Shown in pieces: positions 1 through 5,098 of a stretch of DNA of 5,098 nucleotides. The translations under genes were made by a program, and so were the position numbers. Below the pieces are notes generated by a model. The model was given only the letters and a program-made list of their open reading frames with translations. It was not told the DNA's origin and searched no databases. Every line of letters begins with the position of its first letter. Positions within the stretch are counted from its first letter, which is position 1. Source of the DNA: JAZGAE01 sp036475545 (GTDB lineage: Bacteria > Pseudomonadota > Alphaproteobacteria > DATDPM01); the NCBI GenBank assembly GCA_036475545.1, contig JAZGAE010000015.1, positions 1 through 5,098 on the forward strand. The letters run 5' to 3'.

Positions 1-483
1 TACTTGTCGGAAACAGTTTTCACGAACCAGCGTGGCAAGTCCAGCCGGACGTGAGTTGCAAATGAAAATCAGTGGAGAAACATCGTCGCGCCCTTTTATT
101 TCCCGTGGCCCGTGGTCGGGCCCTTGCCGACCGGGTTGCCGATGACTGGTTTCGGCGTGCCGGCGCCCCGACGGGATCCCCGTCCCGACGCCCTTCGCCG
201 GTAGCCCCTGCGCCTGGGCCCCCGATTTCCATGCGCGAGGGGACGCCCCGGATGACGCCTGGATCGGCGAAGTTGACTTGAGCCGGCCACGCCGGGTAAC
301 AAGGCGGGACGCTGCCTCGCTCTCAGGTGAGCGCCGGCCGGCGTCCCACGGCGAGCTCCGGTTCGCCGGAAGGCGCCATCACAAACTGTTGCGTGTCTTA
401 CAAGAGCCCGGTCTCACCCGCATCAAACAACCGAGTGAACGTAAAGGCCGCCTTATTTCAAGGCATTAGGGGAACTGCGCTGG
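1..483. other. Non-coding upstream region with short hairpins
   Basis: I see no convincing gene here. All open frames are short, rich in Arg, Pro and Gly, and lack a good ribosome binding site. The first 54 bases are open in plus frame 1 and end at a TGA (52-54), which would encode the last 17 residues of an upstream protein. That is possible but cannot be tested from so little. Visible structure includes stem-loops GGTCGG/CCGACC (114-132), GACGGG/CCCGTC with a 3-base loop (170-184) and TCCGG/CCGGA around TTCG (357-370), plus the 12 bp palindrome CGCCGGCCGGCG (332-343). None is followed by a T-tract, so none looks like an intrinsic terminator. In DNA this GC-rich, small stems arise easily by chance. 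The 3' part is presumably the 5' untranslated region of the glycosyltransferase gene. Confidence 0.5.
273..302 (+). promoter_or_regulatory. Weak sigma70-like promoter candidate for the glycosyltransferase gene
   Basis: TTGACT (273-278) matches the -35 consensus in 5 of 6 bases. An 18-base spacer separates it from TAACAA (297-302), which matches the -10 consensus in only 3 of 6. The start codon lies about 180 bases downstream, so the transcript would have a long leader. This is the best -35-like element I noticed in the upstream region, but the -10 is poor and the assignment is tentative. Confidence 0.22.
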
Positions 484-1404
484 ATGCGACTCGGGCTGGG
501 CATGATGGTCAAAGACGAGGTCAACCGCATCGCGGGCTGCCTCGAAGACATCCTGGACCTGTTCGAACAGGTGGTCGTTTTCGACACCGGCTCCACCGAC
601 GGCACCCAGGAGCTCTTGCGCGACCGGTTCGGCATCGAACCCATCGCGGCCGACCTCGACGCAAGCAATTGCCTCTGCAAATGCGATCTTCGCAATCGAG
701 GCTTTTCGCTGTTGGAAACGCCGTGGATTCTGAGCCTGGACGCGGACGAGCGCATCGCCGGCGACGACCTCAAGAAAATTATCGATCTCGATGACGCCCC
801 CGGGGTGTCCGGATACTTCTGTGCGTGGAATACCTACAAGAACGGGGGGGTCGTCGAAGACTACAAGCTGTTCTTCTTTCGGAAAGGGGCGCGGTCGAGC
901 GGCCTCGTTCACGACAACATCCAGACGGACGTGCGGGCGCGCGGGCTGAGGGCCGAATGGCTCGACGGTATTTCGATCGCCCATTATCCCGAACCCAGCA
1001 AGGCGCGCGCCAAGGCCCGCACATACAGGGACCGCCTGTTGTGCGCCATCGAGATCGATCCAAGCTGGTACAGGTATCACTGGTTTCTCGGATACATGTG
1101 CTTCCGCGAGGCGCGGCTGGACGAGGCCGTAACGTATCTTTCCGTGGCGGCGGATTCCCGGTCCACCGAGTTCCCGGTGGAATGCCTGAACAGCGCGATG
1201 GTCCTGGCGGAGATTTACGCGCGTCAGGGGCGCACGCGGGAGCTCGAGGACACGCTCGCCGCCGCCCGGGCCTTTCACCAGCAAGTGGCCGGCGACTTCG
1301 AGGTCGAGGTCAATATCCGCCTTGGCCCATGGCTTGACAGCGCCTTGGAATACTGCCGCCGGAACGAGCCGGACAGCATCAAGACTTACGAATTCGCCTA
1401 CTGA
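484..1404 (+). CDS. Family 2 (GT-A fold) glycosyltransferase with TPR-like C-terminal half
   Basis: This 306-residue protein is predicted to be a cytosolic inverting glycosyltransferase that moves a sugar from a nucleotide sugar to an unknown acceptor. The N-terminus (MRLGLGMMVKDE) is the usual first strand of the family, which supports the ATG at 484. AGGGGAA (468-474) lies 9 bases upstream. The nucleotide-binding motif DTGSTDGT is at residues 34-41 and the metal-binding DxD-type motif LDADER at 85-90. GLVHDN (140-145) and HYPEPSKARAKA (167-178) resemble the acceptor-side motifs of the GT2-plus-TPR subgroup. From about residue 195 the protein becomes amphipathic helical repeats resembling one or two degenerate TPR units (about 198-225 and 233-265). 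There is no signal peptide or membrane segment. No sugar-precursor, lipopolysaccharide or capsule gene is nearby, so the acceptor cannot be inferred. A run of seven G (844-850) lies inside the gene. The family call is firm; the substrate is unknown. Confidence 0.9.
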   Translation: MRLGLGMMVKDEVNRIAGCLEDILDLFEQVVVFDTGSTDGTQELLRDRFGIEPIAADLDASNCLCKCDLRNRGFSLLETPWILSLDADERIAGDDLKKIIDLDDAPGVSGYFCAWNTYKNGGVVEDYKLFFFRKGARSSGLVHDNIQTDVRARGLRAEWLDGISIAHYPEPSKARAKARTYRDRLLCAIEIDPSWYRYHWFLGYMCFREARLDEAVTYLSVAADSRSTEFPVECLNSAMVLAEIYARQGRTRELEDTLAAARAFHQQVAGDFEVEVNIRLGPWLDSALEYCRRNEPDSIKTYEFAY

Positions 1405-1433
1405 TCCGGACTCTTCCGCCTTGGGGACCACGC

Positions 1434-2654
1434 CTATTTCGGCGCGACGACTCGGAACCTGTCGATCAGGGCCTTGGGCGTGTCGTCGCCGACCACGCTG
1501 TAAACCTCTACGACCAGCTCCCCAGCGGCGCGCGCCGTAATCAGGGCGTAATGATGCGCCGTGTCGTCCCGGAACGCCATGAACGGTTGCTGTTCGGTGG
1601 TAAACCGCGAGAAGTCATTCCGTTTTTCGGACATCTTGCCACTGGGGCTGACCTTGGCATAGACCACGCCGCCGCCGGCCTCGTACGTGTCCCGCGACGT
1701 GGACGCAGGCGCCGGCCTATCGGGCACCCCGAGCAGGGGATAGGTCCTCTCGTAGTTCTGGTCGTGCCCACTCAGGTGCAGGTCCACCCGGTGCCTTTCG
1801 AAAATGGGGGCGAGCAGGCCGCGTAGCTCGGGCCTTGCGGGGTGGCTGTGGCCGTGCCCGTATACGGGCTCGTGCTGGTAAACGACCAGCCACCTGAGCC
1901 CCCGGCGTCTCGCCTGCGCCAGGTCGTCTTCCAGCCAGGCGAGCCGGTCTGCGCCGAGCGGAGGCTCGGGGACGTAAAGGGCCGTGAAGTGGACGTCCCC
2001 CACCTCGAAGGAATAGTTCCTGCCCTCCTCGGAGCCTTCGGGGTGGGCGAACCGTGGGGCCCAGTCGATGAACCGCTCGGGCAAGGCGACCTCGTGGTTC
2101 CCGTACTGGGCCATGAAGGGAAACCGGGCGATCATGGGCTGCATCTGGACGAACCACGCGTCGATGGCGTCCGCGTAGTCCTCGAAGCGGCCATCGGCGT
2201 TGGCGTATGCGTAGTCCCCGCCCCCCAGGATGAAAAGCGGGCGATCACAGACAAGCTCACCGATGATCTGCTTGGTCCCGGTGGCATTGCCGTCTAGGCG
2301 ACCGATAAGTCCGGTATCGCAAATGAACGCGAAGCGAAAGTCCGCCGGGCCCGCGCGGGGGGCGGTGCGAGTCTCGAACGCGGGGCTCGAGGCCCCGCTC
2401 GCGCCGTCGCCGCTGGCAACACGATACTCATAGCCCGTGTCCGGCACGAGCCCCGTTATCGTGACCTCGTGGAGCATCCCTTTGGCGGGGGACGGCCTGG
2501 TGGATCCGGAAACGCGGCGCCAGGCCCGGGACCCGACCACACGGTATTCCAGCAAGGCGCCATCGCCCGCCGACGGCGCGTGCCAGACCACGGTCAGGCT
2601 GGTGCTGGGATCCTGCGCCCAGGACAAATGAATCTGGCTTACCGGCCCTGCCAC
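1434..2654 (-). CDS. Purple acid phosphatase-like metallophosphoesterase
   Basis: From a GTG at 2654 the protein is 406 residues. Residues about 4-98 form a fibronectin-III-like domain of the purple acid phosphatase N-terminal type (QIHLSW, SLTVVW, GLVPDTGYEYRV). A calcineurin-like phosphoesterase domain follows (about 105-310), then a C-terminal segment typical of the family. Metal-ligand motifs are in order: D113 (CDTG), D147 and Y150 (GGGDYAY), N186 (GNHE), H261 (VYQHEP) and H297 (SGHDQNYERT). In plant purple acid phosphatases the last motif is GHxH; here the second His is Gln299 (codon CAG), at a position that normally binds the ferric ion. The frame stays open upstream to 3002, but that part reads like translated non-coding DNA and overlaps the speD leader, so I use the first plausible start before the fold begins. 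No good Shine-Dalgarno precedes it and no signal peptide is visible, although relatives are often exported. The gene converges on the glycosyltransferase and is probably transcribed alone. The substrate is unknown. Confidence 0.85.
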   Translation of the reverse strand: MAGPVSQIHLSWAQDPSTSLTVVWHAPSAGDGALLEYRVVGSRAWRRVSGSTRPSPAKGMLHEVTITGLVPDTGYEYRVASGDGASGASSPAFETRTAPRAGPADFRFAFICDTGLIGRLDGNATGTKQIIGELVCDRPLFILGGGDYAYANADGRFEDYADAIDAWFVQMQPMIARFPFMAQYGNHEVALPERFIDWAPRFAHPEGSEEGRNYSFEVGDVHFTALYVPEPPLGADRLAWLEDDLAQARRRGLRWLVVYQHEPVYGHGHSHPARPELRGLLAPIFERHRVDLHLSGHDQNYERTYPLLGVPDRPAPASTSRDTYEAGGGVVYAKVSPSGKMSEKRNDFSRFTTEQQPFMAFRDDTAHHYALITARAAGELVVEVYSVVGDDTPKALIDRFRVVAPK

Positions 2655-2655
2655 T

Positions 2656-2665
2656 GCGTTAACGC
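2656..2665. repeat. Perfect 10 bp palindrome GCGTTAACGC between divergent genes
   Basis: GCGTTAACGC reads the same on both strands. It lies one base before the proposed GTG start of the phosphatase and overlaps the proposed -35 element of the speD-speE promoter. A protein bound here could affect both genes. A single 10 bp palindrome can also arise by chance, and I see no second copy in the window. Confidence 0.3.
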
Positions 2666-2686
2666 CGCGCCTCTTGGTGATACAGT
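2659..2686 (+). promoter_or_regulatory. Candidate sigma70 promoter for speD-speE
   Basis: TTAACG (2659-2664) matches 4 of 6 bases of the -35 consensus. After 16 bases comes TACAGT (2681-2686), 4 of 6 matches to the -10, preceded by a TG in the extended -10 position (2678-2679). Transcription would start near 2692-2694, just before the first hairpin of the leader, leaving about 345 untranslated bases before speD. The fit of promoter, leader and divergent gene layout is the main support; the elements alone are moderate. Confidence 0.35.
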
Positions 2687-2692
2687 GTGAAT

Positions 2693-3039
2693 GGACATCT
2701 CCGGCGCCCCCTGCGGGGCGGGAGAACGGTGCCAGAAGTCGGCACCAGCCGCAACGGGAGCCGCCCCGACCGAGGCGAAGCGGCGGCGAGCCACCCGCCT
2801 GGACGACCGGGGTTCGGCCGCTTATCACGGCACGGCGGCGGTCATCGCGGAGCGGCAAATTTGGGCGCGACGGGCGGGTGCTCCAGCCAACGTCAGGAAA
2901 GGAAGGGATGGCCGCGACGCCGTCGCCGGAGCAGGGCCGAGCGCGGTATTTTTCGCTTGCAATCGGGGGATGAATACGCGAAACAACGCGGCCTATCGGC
3001 ATGGCGCGTGCTATCGTTGGTTAGCTGGGGATTGGGGGA
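2693..3039 (+). promoter_or_regulatory. Long hairpin-rich 5' leader of speD-speE, possible cis-regulatory RNA
   Basis: This roughly 350-base stretch holds no full-size gene but has dense local structure. Hairpin A is CGCCCC/GGGGCG with loop CTGC (2705-2720). Hairpin B is GGTGCC/GGCACC with a 7-base loop (2728-2746). Hairpin C is GCCGCC/GGCGGC (2760-2787), which competes with hairpin D, GGCG/CGCC (2785-2799). A hairpin nearer the gene pairs ACGCG with CGCGT around an inner GCC/GGC stem (2986-3009). Between A and C the order GGGAg...GGTGc.A... then CCGCAACgG (2749-2757) recalls conserved blocks of the cobalamin riboswitch. The hallmark later blocks (GCCACTG, GGGAAGG, AGCCAGGAGACC) are not clearly present, so I do not call it one. 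A short ORF with a good ribosome binding site lies at 2908-2973. A simple GC-rich leader without regulatory function remains possible. Confidence 0.35.
2908..2973 (+). CDS. Possible 21-residue leader peptide upstream of speD
   Basis: ATG at 2908 is preceded by a purine-rich Shine-Dalgarno-like run (AGGAAAGG, 2895-2902) with a 5-base spacer, a better ribosome binding site than that of speD itself. The predicted peptide is MAATPSPEQGRARYFSLAIGG, ending at TGA 66 bases before the speD start. It has no run of one amino acid as in classical attenuator peptides, no membrane segment and no motif I recognise. Its place in the leader of a polyamine gene makes a regulatory leader peptide conceivable: SpeFL upstream of speF in enterobacteria and the short upstream ORF of eukaryotic AdoMet decarboxylase are precedents in principle, but there is no visible sequence similarity. 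It could be a chance ORF. Confidence 0.25.
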   Translation: MAATPSPEQGRARYFSLAIGG

Positions 3040-3543
3040 ATGGCACCCAAGGTTTCGTTCAAGGATTCAGTGCTCCGTGGCGATTGCGAGAGCGGCGAAG
3101 TCCCGCGCCGCGATCACAATCTAAGTCCTTTGCCCCAGCGCGCCCGACGAGCCGATCCCGAGACCGCGCGGGCGGATTATTTCGTCGAGCGGGATGGACT
3201 GCTCTTCGCCGGAACGCACTTGCTCGTCGACCTCTGGAACGCGCGCAACCTCGACGACCAGAAGATCATCGAACAGGCGTTGACGGAGGCGGTGGAGGCC
3301 TGCGGAGCGACGCTGCTCCACGTCCATCTGCACCATTTCTCGCCGAGCGGCGGCATCTCCGGCGTGGCCGTGCTGGCGGAGTCCCATATCTCGATTCACA
3401 CCTGGCCGGAACGCGGCTTCGCGGCCGTCGACATTTTCATGTGCGGCACCTGCGATCCCTACCGAGCGGTCCCCGTTCTGCGCCGTGTCCTGGCAACCGA
3501 CACCATCCAGCTGACCGAGCAGAAGCGCGGTCTCGAACCGTGA
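3040..3543 (+). CDS. speD: S-adenosylmethionine decarboxylase proenzyme (bacterial class 1, SpeD)
   Basis: This 167-residue protein decarboxylates S-adenosylmethionine to give the aminopropyl donor for spermidine synthesis. It should self-cleave between Glu114 and Ser115 in AESHISIHTWPE, turning Ser115 into the pyruvoyl cofactor. His120 and Ser107 are at the spacings known for the processing residues of the Thermotoga-type enzyme, and Cys135 (in MCGTCDP) matches the catalytic proton donor, so the enzyme looks intact. The core begins near residue 53 (GLLFAGTHLLVDLW). The roughly 50 residues before it are polar, Arg- and Asp-rich and absent from the usual 120-140-residue forms. An in-frame TAG at 3022 limits the start. 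ATG 3040 has GGGGA (3027-3031) 8 bases upstream; GTG 3070, preceded by AAGGA (3061-3065), is a real alternative that would remove 10 residues. The stop overlaps the start of speE. Confidence 0.93.
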   Translation: MAPKVSFKDSVLRGDCESGEVPRRDHNLSPLPQRARRADPETARADYFVERDGLLFAGTHLLVDLWNARNLDDQKIIEQALTEAVEACGATLLHVHLHHFSPSGGISGVAVLAESHISIHTWPERGFAAVDIFMCGTCDPYRAVPVLRRVLATDTIQLTEQKRGLEP

Positions 3544-4382
3544 CCTGGTTCACGGAAAAGCTGCACACCGACTGGCAGCTGCAACTGCTCGTCGGCAAGA
3601 CCCTCTTTGAGAAAAAAACCGAGCACCAGCACCTCGTGATCTTCGAGCACGCGTCTCTCGGCCGGGTCCTCATCCTCGACGACATCATCCAGACCACCGA
3701 GGCGGACGAGTTCATGTACCACGAGATGCTGGCCCATGTGCCCATCCTGGCCCATGGCAACGTGAGGAGCGTGCTGATCGTCGGCGGCGGCGACGGCGGC
3801 GTGCTGAAACAGGTCCTGAAGCACGGTGTCGAACGGGTCACGCAGGTCGAGCTCGACCAGAGCGTGATCGCGCTGTGTTGCGAATACTTGCCGGCAGTCT
3901 GCGGCAACGCGTTCGACGACCCGCGCCTCGACCTCGTCATCGCCGACGGGGCGAAGTTCGTCGCCGAGACGGAGCAGGCCTTCGATGTCATCATCGTCGA
4001 TTCGACCGACCCGCTCGGGCCGGGCGAGGTCCTCTTCAGCGCCGAGTTCTACGCCGGCTGCAAGCGCTGCCTCGCGCCCGGGGGAATCCTGGTGAGCCAG
4101 AACGGTTGCCCCTTCCTGCAGACGGACGAGATGGTGGACAGCTACCGCCGCCTGAGGCCGCTGTTTACCGACGTGACCTTCTTCGTGGCCCCCATTCCCA
4201 CCTACATCGGCGGATTCATGACCTTCGGCTGGGCCACCATGGACGAGACCGCCCGCCAGCAGCCGAGAGAGGCGATCGAGTCGCGCTACGCCGAGGCCGG
4301 GATCGAGAGCCGCTATTACAACCCCGACATCCACGTCGCCTGCTTCGCGCTGCCGAACTACATCCGCGAACTCATGAGCTGA
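3540..4382 (+). CDS. speE: Spermidine synthase (polyamine aminopropyltransferase, SpeE)
   Basis: This cytosolic enzyme transfers the aminopropyl group from decarboxylated S-adenosylmethionine, the product of SpeD, to putrescine, yielding spermidine and methylthioadenosine. The 280 residues are close to the 288 of E. coli SpeE. Seen in order: an N-terminal beta region (TWFTEKLHTDWQ), LDDIIQTTEADEFMYHEM (46-63), the nucleotide-binding loop GGGDGG (82-87), VELDQSVI with acidic Glu104 (103-110), the active-site stretch DSTDPLGPGE (154-163) with the catalytic Asp154, and PTYIGGFMTFGWAT (220-233). All expected key residues are present. The start is a GTG inside a 4-base GTGA overlap with the speD stop. 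No clear Shine-Dalgarno precedes it, so translation is probably coupled to speD. The same frame stays open upstream through all of speD, but that stretch has no homology-like features. A strong terminator follows 83 bases after the stop. Confidence 0.96.
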   Translation: MTWFTEKLHTDWQLQLLVGKTLFEKKTEHQHLVIFEHASLGRVLILDDIIQTTEADEFMYHEMLAHVPILAHGNVRSVLIVGGGDGGVLKQVLKHGVERVTQVELDQSVIALCCEYLPAVCGNAFDDPRLDLVIADGAKFVAETEQAFDVIIVDSTDPLGPGEVLFSAEFYAGCKRCLAPGGILVSQNGCPFLQTDEMVDSYRRLRPLFTDVTFFVAPIPTYIGGFMTFGWATMDETARQQPREAIESRYAEAGIESRYYNPDIHVACFALPNYIRELMS

Positions 4383-4408
4383 CCGTTGGCGACGGCATCG
4401 GGCCGCAT

Positions 4409-4431
4409 CGCCGCCGCCGCGCCGGGCGGCG
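4409..4431. repeat. GC-rich inverted repeat downstream of speE
   Basis: CGCCGCC, which can start at 4409 or 4412, can pair with GGCGGCG (4425-4431) in a 7 bp stem with a 6- to 9-base loop. No T-tract follows, so it is not an intrinsic terminator by itself. It could protect the 3' end of the speDE transcript or simply reflect high GC. Confidence 0.3.
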
Positions 4432-4465
4432 CAAACCATCGAAACCCCGGGGGCAGAAAGCAGGA

Positions 4466-4495
4466 CCCCGCCCGGTCGCCCGGACGGGGGTTTTT
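4466..4495 (+). terminator. Rho-independent terminator of speD-speE
   Basis: CCCCG (4466-4470) pairs with CGGGG (4485-4489), and CCGG (4472-4475) with CCGG (4480-4483). One C-A mismatch separates the two parts, the loop is TCGC, and TTTTT (4491-4495) follows one base after the stem. This is a classical intrinsic terminator on the plus strand, 83 bases after the speE stop. On the minus strand the hairpin would not be followed by a T-tract, so it probably does not serve the hsp20 gene efficiently. Confidence 0.82.
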
Positions 4496-4522
4496 CAAGG
4501 CCCGAGGACGCTGGCCCCTCTT

Positions 4523-5083
4523 CTACTTCTTCGCCTTGATCTTGATCTTCTTCTCGGCCGTCTTCGCCTTCGCGGTCTTGGGCATGTGGATGGTGAGGAT
4601 GCCTCTCTCGAAGGCGGCGTCGATCCTGTCCCTGTCCACAGTTTCGGGAAGCCGGAACGAGCGCTGGAACGAGCCGTAGCGCCGCTCCATCACGTAGTAG
4701 CCCTTCCTCTTCTCCTCTTCCTCCTCCCTCTTCTCGCCCTTGATGGTGAGCATGTCGTCGGAAAGAACGACCCCGATGTCCTTTTCGTCCAAGCCGGGGA
4801 GCTCGGCCGAGACCGTTATCTCCTTCTCGTTCTCGGTGATGTCGACCCTCGGCGTCGGGGCGCCCACGGGGGCGAGAGCCCGTTCGAAACGCGCGAACGG
4901 CTCGAGGTCGAAGACCCCCCGCCGGAAAGGCGTCAGCGGCCAGCCGAATCCGATATCCTCGAAGAGGCGGCCGATCTCGTCGTGCAGTCTCTCCAGCGTG
5001 CCTCCCGGCCACCCCAGCGGCGCGAGCTCGCTCGAGGGGCGTTCGGCCTCGCGGACAGAGACCTTTCCTGCTCTTTTCGCCAT
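4523..5083 (-). CDS. hsp20: Hsp20/alpha-crystallin family small heat shock protein
   Basis: This 186-residue ATP-independent chaperone should bind unfolding proteins and form oligomers in the cytosol. The variable N-terminal arm (1-77) includes an amphipathic segment LERLHDEIGRLFEDIGFGW (30-48) typical of the family. The alpha-crystallin domain spans about 78-170: VDITENEKEITVSAELPG (80-97), DMLTIKGEK (110-118), RRYGSFQRSFRLPE (134-147) and the signature AAFERGILTIHMPK (156-169). An acidic loop (EEEEE, 120-124) precedes YYVMERRYG. The tail is Lys/Ala-rich and contains an IXI-type motif (I180-K-I182), used for subunit contacts. The ATG at 5083 has a strong Shine-Dalgarno (5091-5097). The gene converges on speE and is probably monocistronic. 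Its promoter, and any heat-shock element, lies beyond the window edge. It is slightly longer than common 140-170-residue relatives because of the N-terminal arm. Confidence 0.95.
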   Translation of the reverse strand: MAKRAGKVSVREAERPSSELAPLGWPGGTLERLHDEIGRLFEDIGFGWPLTPFRRGVFDLEPFARFERALAPVGAPTPRVDITENEKEITVSAELPGLDEKDIGVVLSDDMLTIKGEKREEEEEKRKGYYVMERRYGSFQRSFRLPETVDRDRIDAAFERGILTIHMPKTAKAKTAEKKIKIKAKK

Positions 5084-5090
5084 GGATATT

Positions 5091-5097
5091 TCCTCCT
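5091..5097 (-). promoter_or_regulatory. Strong Shine-Dalgarno site of hsp20
   Basis: On the minus strand AGGAGGA sits 7 bases before the ATG at 5083, a near-perfect anti-16S match at ideal spacing. It fixes the start codon and fits a gene that must be translated quickly under stress. Confidence 0.85.
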
Positions 5098-5098
5098 C

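Noticed and set aside
72..281. 69-codon plus-strand frame in the left non-coding region
   Set aside because: GTG start without Shine-Dalgarno, Arg/Pro-rich composition, no motif and overlapping shadows on the other strand.
844..850. Run of seven G in the glycosyltransferase gene as a phase-variation tract
   Set aside because: Seven G is short for phase variation and expected in such GC-rich DNA. The frame is intact on both sides. Only reads showing length variants would revive the idea.
466..1431. 321-residue minus-strand frame opposite the glycosyltransferase
   Set aside because: It mirrors a gene with clear GT2 motifs and itself shows none. It is a shadow of biased third codon positions.
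2655..3002. N-terminal extension of the phosphatase to ATG 3002
   Set aside because: The added 116 residues look like random translation of GC-rich leader DNA, carry no signal peptide, and cover the speD leader.
2701..3039. SAM, SAH, glycine or guanidine riboswitch upstream of speD
   Set aside because: I looked for the core motifs of these classes by eye and did not find them. Only the partial cobalamin-like blocks were worth reporting.
2691..3539. Long open frame in the speE frame running through the speD leader and all of speD, which would make a 563-residue fusion
   Set aside because: The stretch before GTG 3540 overlaps the strongly conserved speD coding sequence in another frame, is Arg/Pro/Ala-rich and has no family-like motifs. 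SpeE has its normal length from 3540. High GC removes stop codons by chance.
3612..3618. Run of seven A in speE as a programmed frameshift site
   Set aside because: The run is read as AAA AAA A.., not in the A AAA AAA phase needed for -1 slippage, and SpeE is complete in the zero frame.
4386..4679. 97-codon plus-strand frame after speE with a hydrophobic stretch
   Set aside because: The hydrophobic part is the antisense of the Lys/Glu-rich tail of Hsp20, and the frame runs through the terminator hairpin. It has no credible start or ribosome site.
3459..5012. 517-residue minus-strand open frame antisense to speE and across hsp20
   Set aside because: It lies opposite speE, whose motifs are intact, and in the wrong frame over hsp20. 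It has low-complexity composition and no recognisable domain.

Overview
The window is GC-rich DNA, apparently from a free-living bacterium. A member of the Pseudomonadota is my best guess, because of the E. coli-like SpeE and the compact speD-speE pair; genus and class cannot be told from the sequence. Five full-length protein genes are well supported. Nothing looks like a mobile element, phage, CRISPR array, rRNA or tRNA gene. Codon use is GC-rich and even, with no clear transferred island.

Layout, left to right. Bases 1-483 contain no convincing gene: GC-rich sequence with several short hairpins, one weak promoter-like site, and possibly the last codons of an upstream gene. Next comes a plus-strand family 2 glycosyltransferase with a helical, TPR-like C-terminal half (484-1404). 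It converges on a minus-strand purple-acid-phosphatase-like metallophosphoesterase (1434-2654) across only 29 bp. The phosphatase is divergent from the polyamine pair speD-speE (3040-4382), with a 385 bp gap between their start codons. That gap holds a perfect 10 bp palindrome, a candidate promoter, a hairpin-rich leader and a 21-codon ORF with a good ribosome binding site. speD and speE overlap by 4 bases and end at a strong intrinsic terminator. A minus-strand Hsp20 small heat shock protein gene (4523-5083), with a near-perfect Shine-Dalgarno sequence, converges on them from the right edge.

How the genes work together: only speD and speE are clearly one functional unit. SpeD decarboxylates S-adenosylmethionine, and SpeE transfers the resulting aminopropyl group to putrescine to make spermidine. 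The glycosyltransferase, phosphatase and Hsp20 look like independent single-gene units. I do not see a clearly new multi-gene system. The part most worth checking is the long structured leader of speD with its upstream small ORF, a plausible site of post-transcriptional control of spermidine synthesis.
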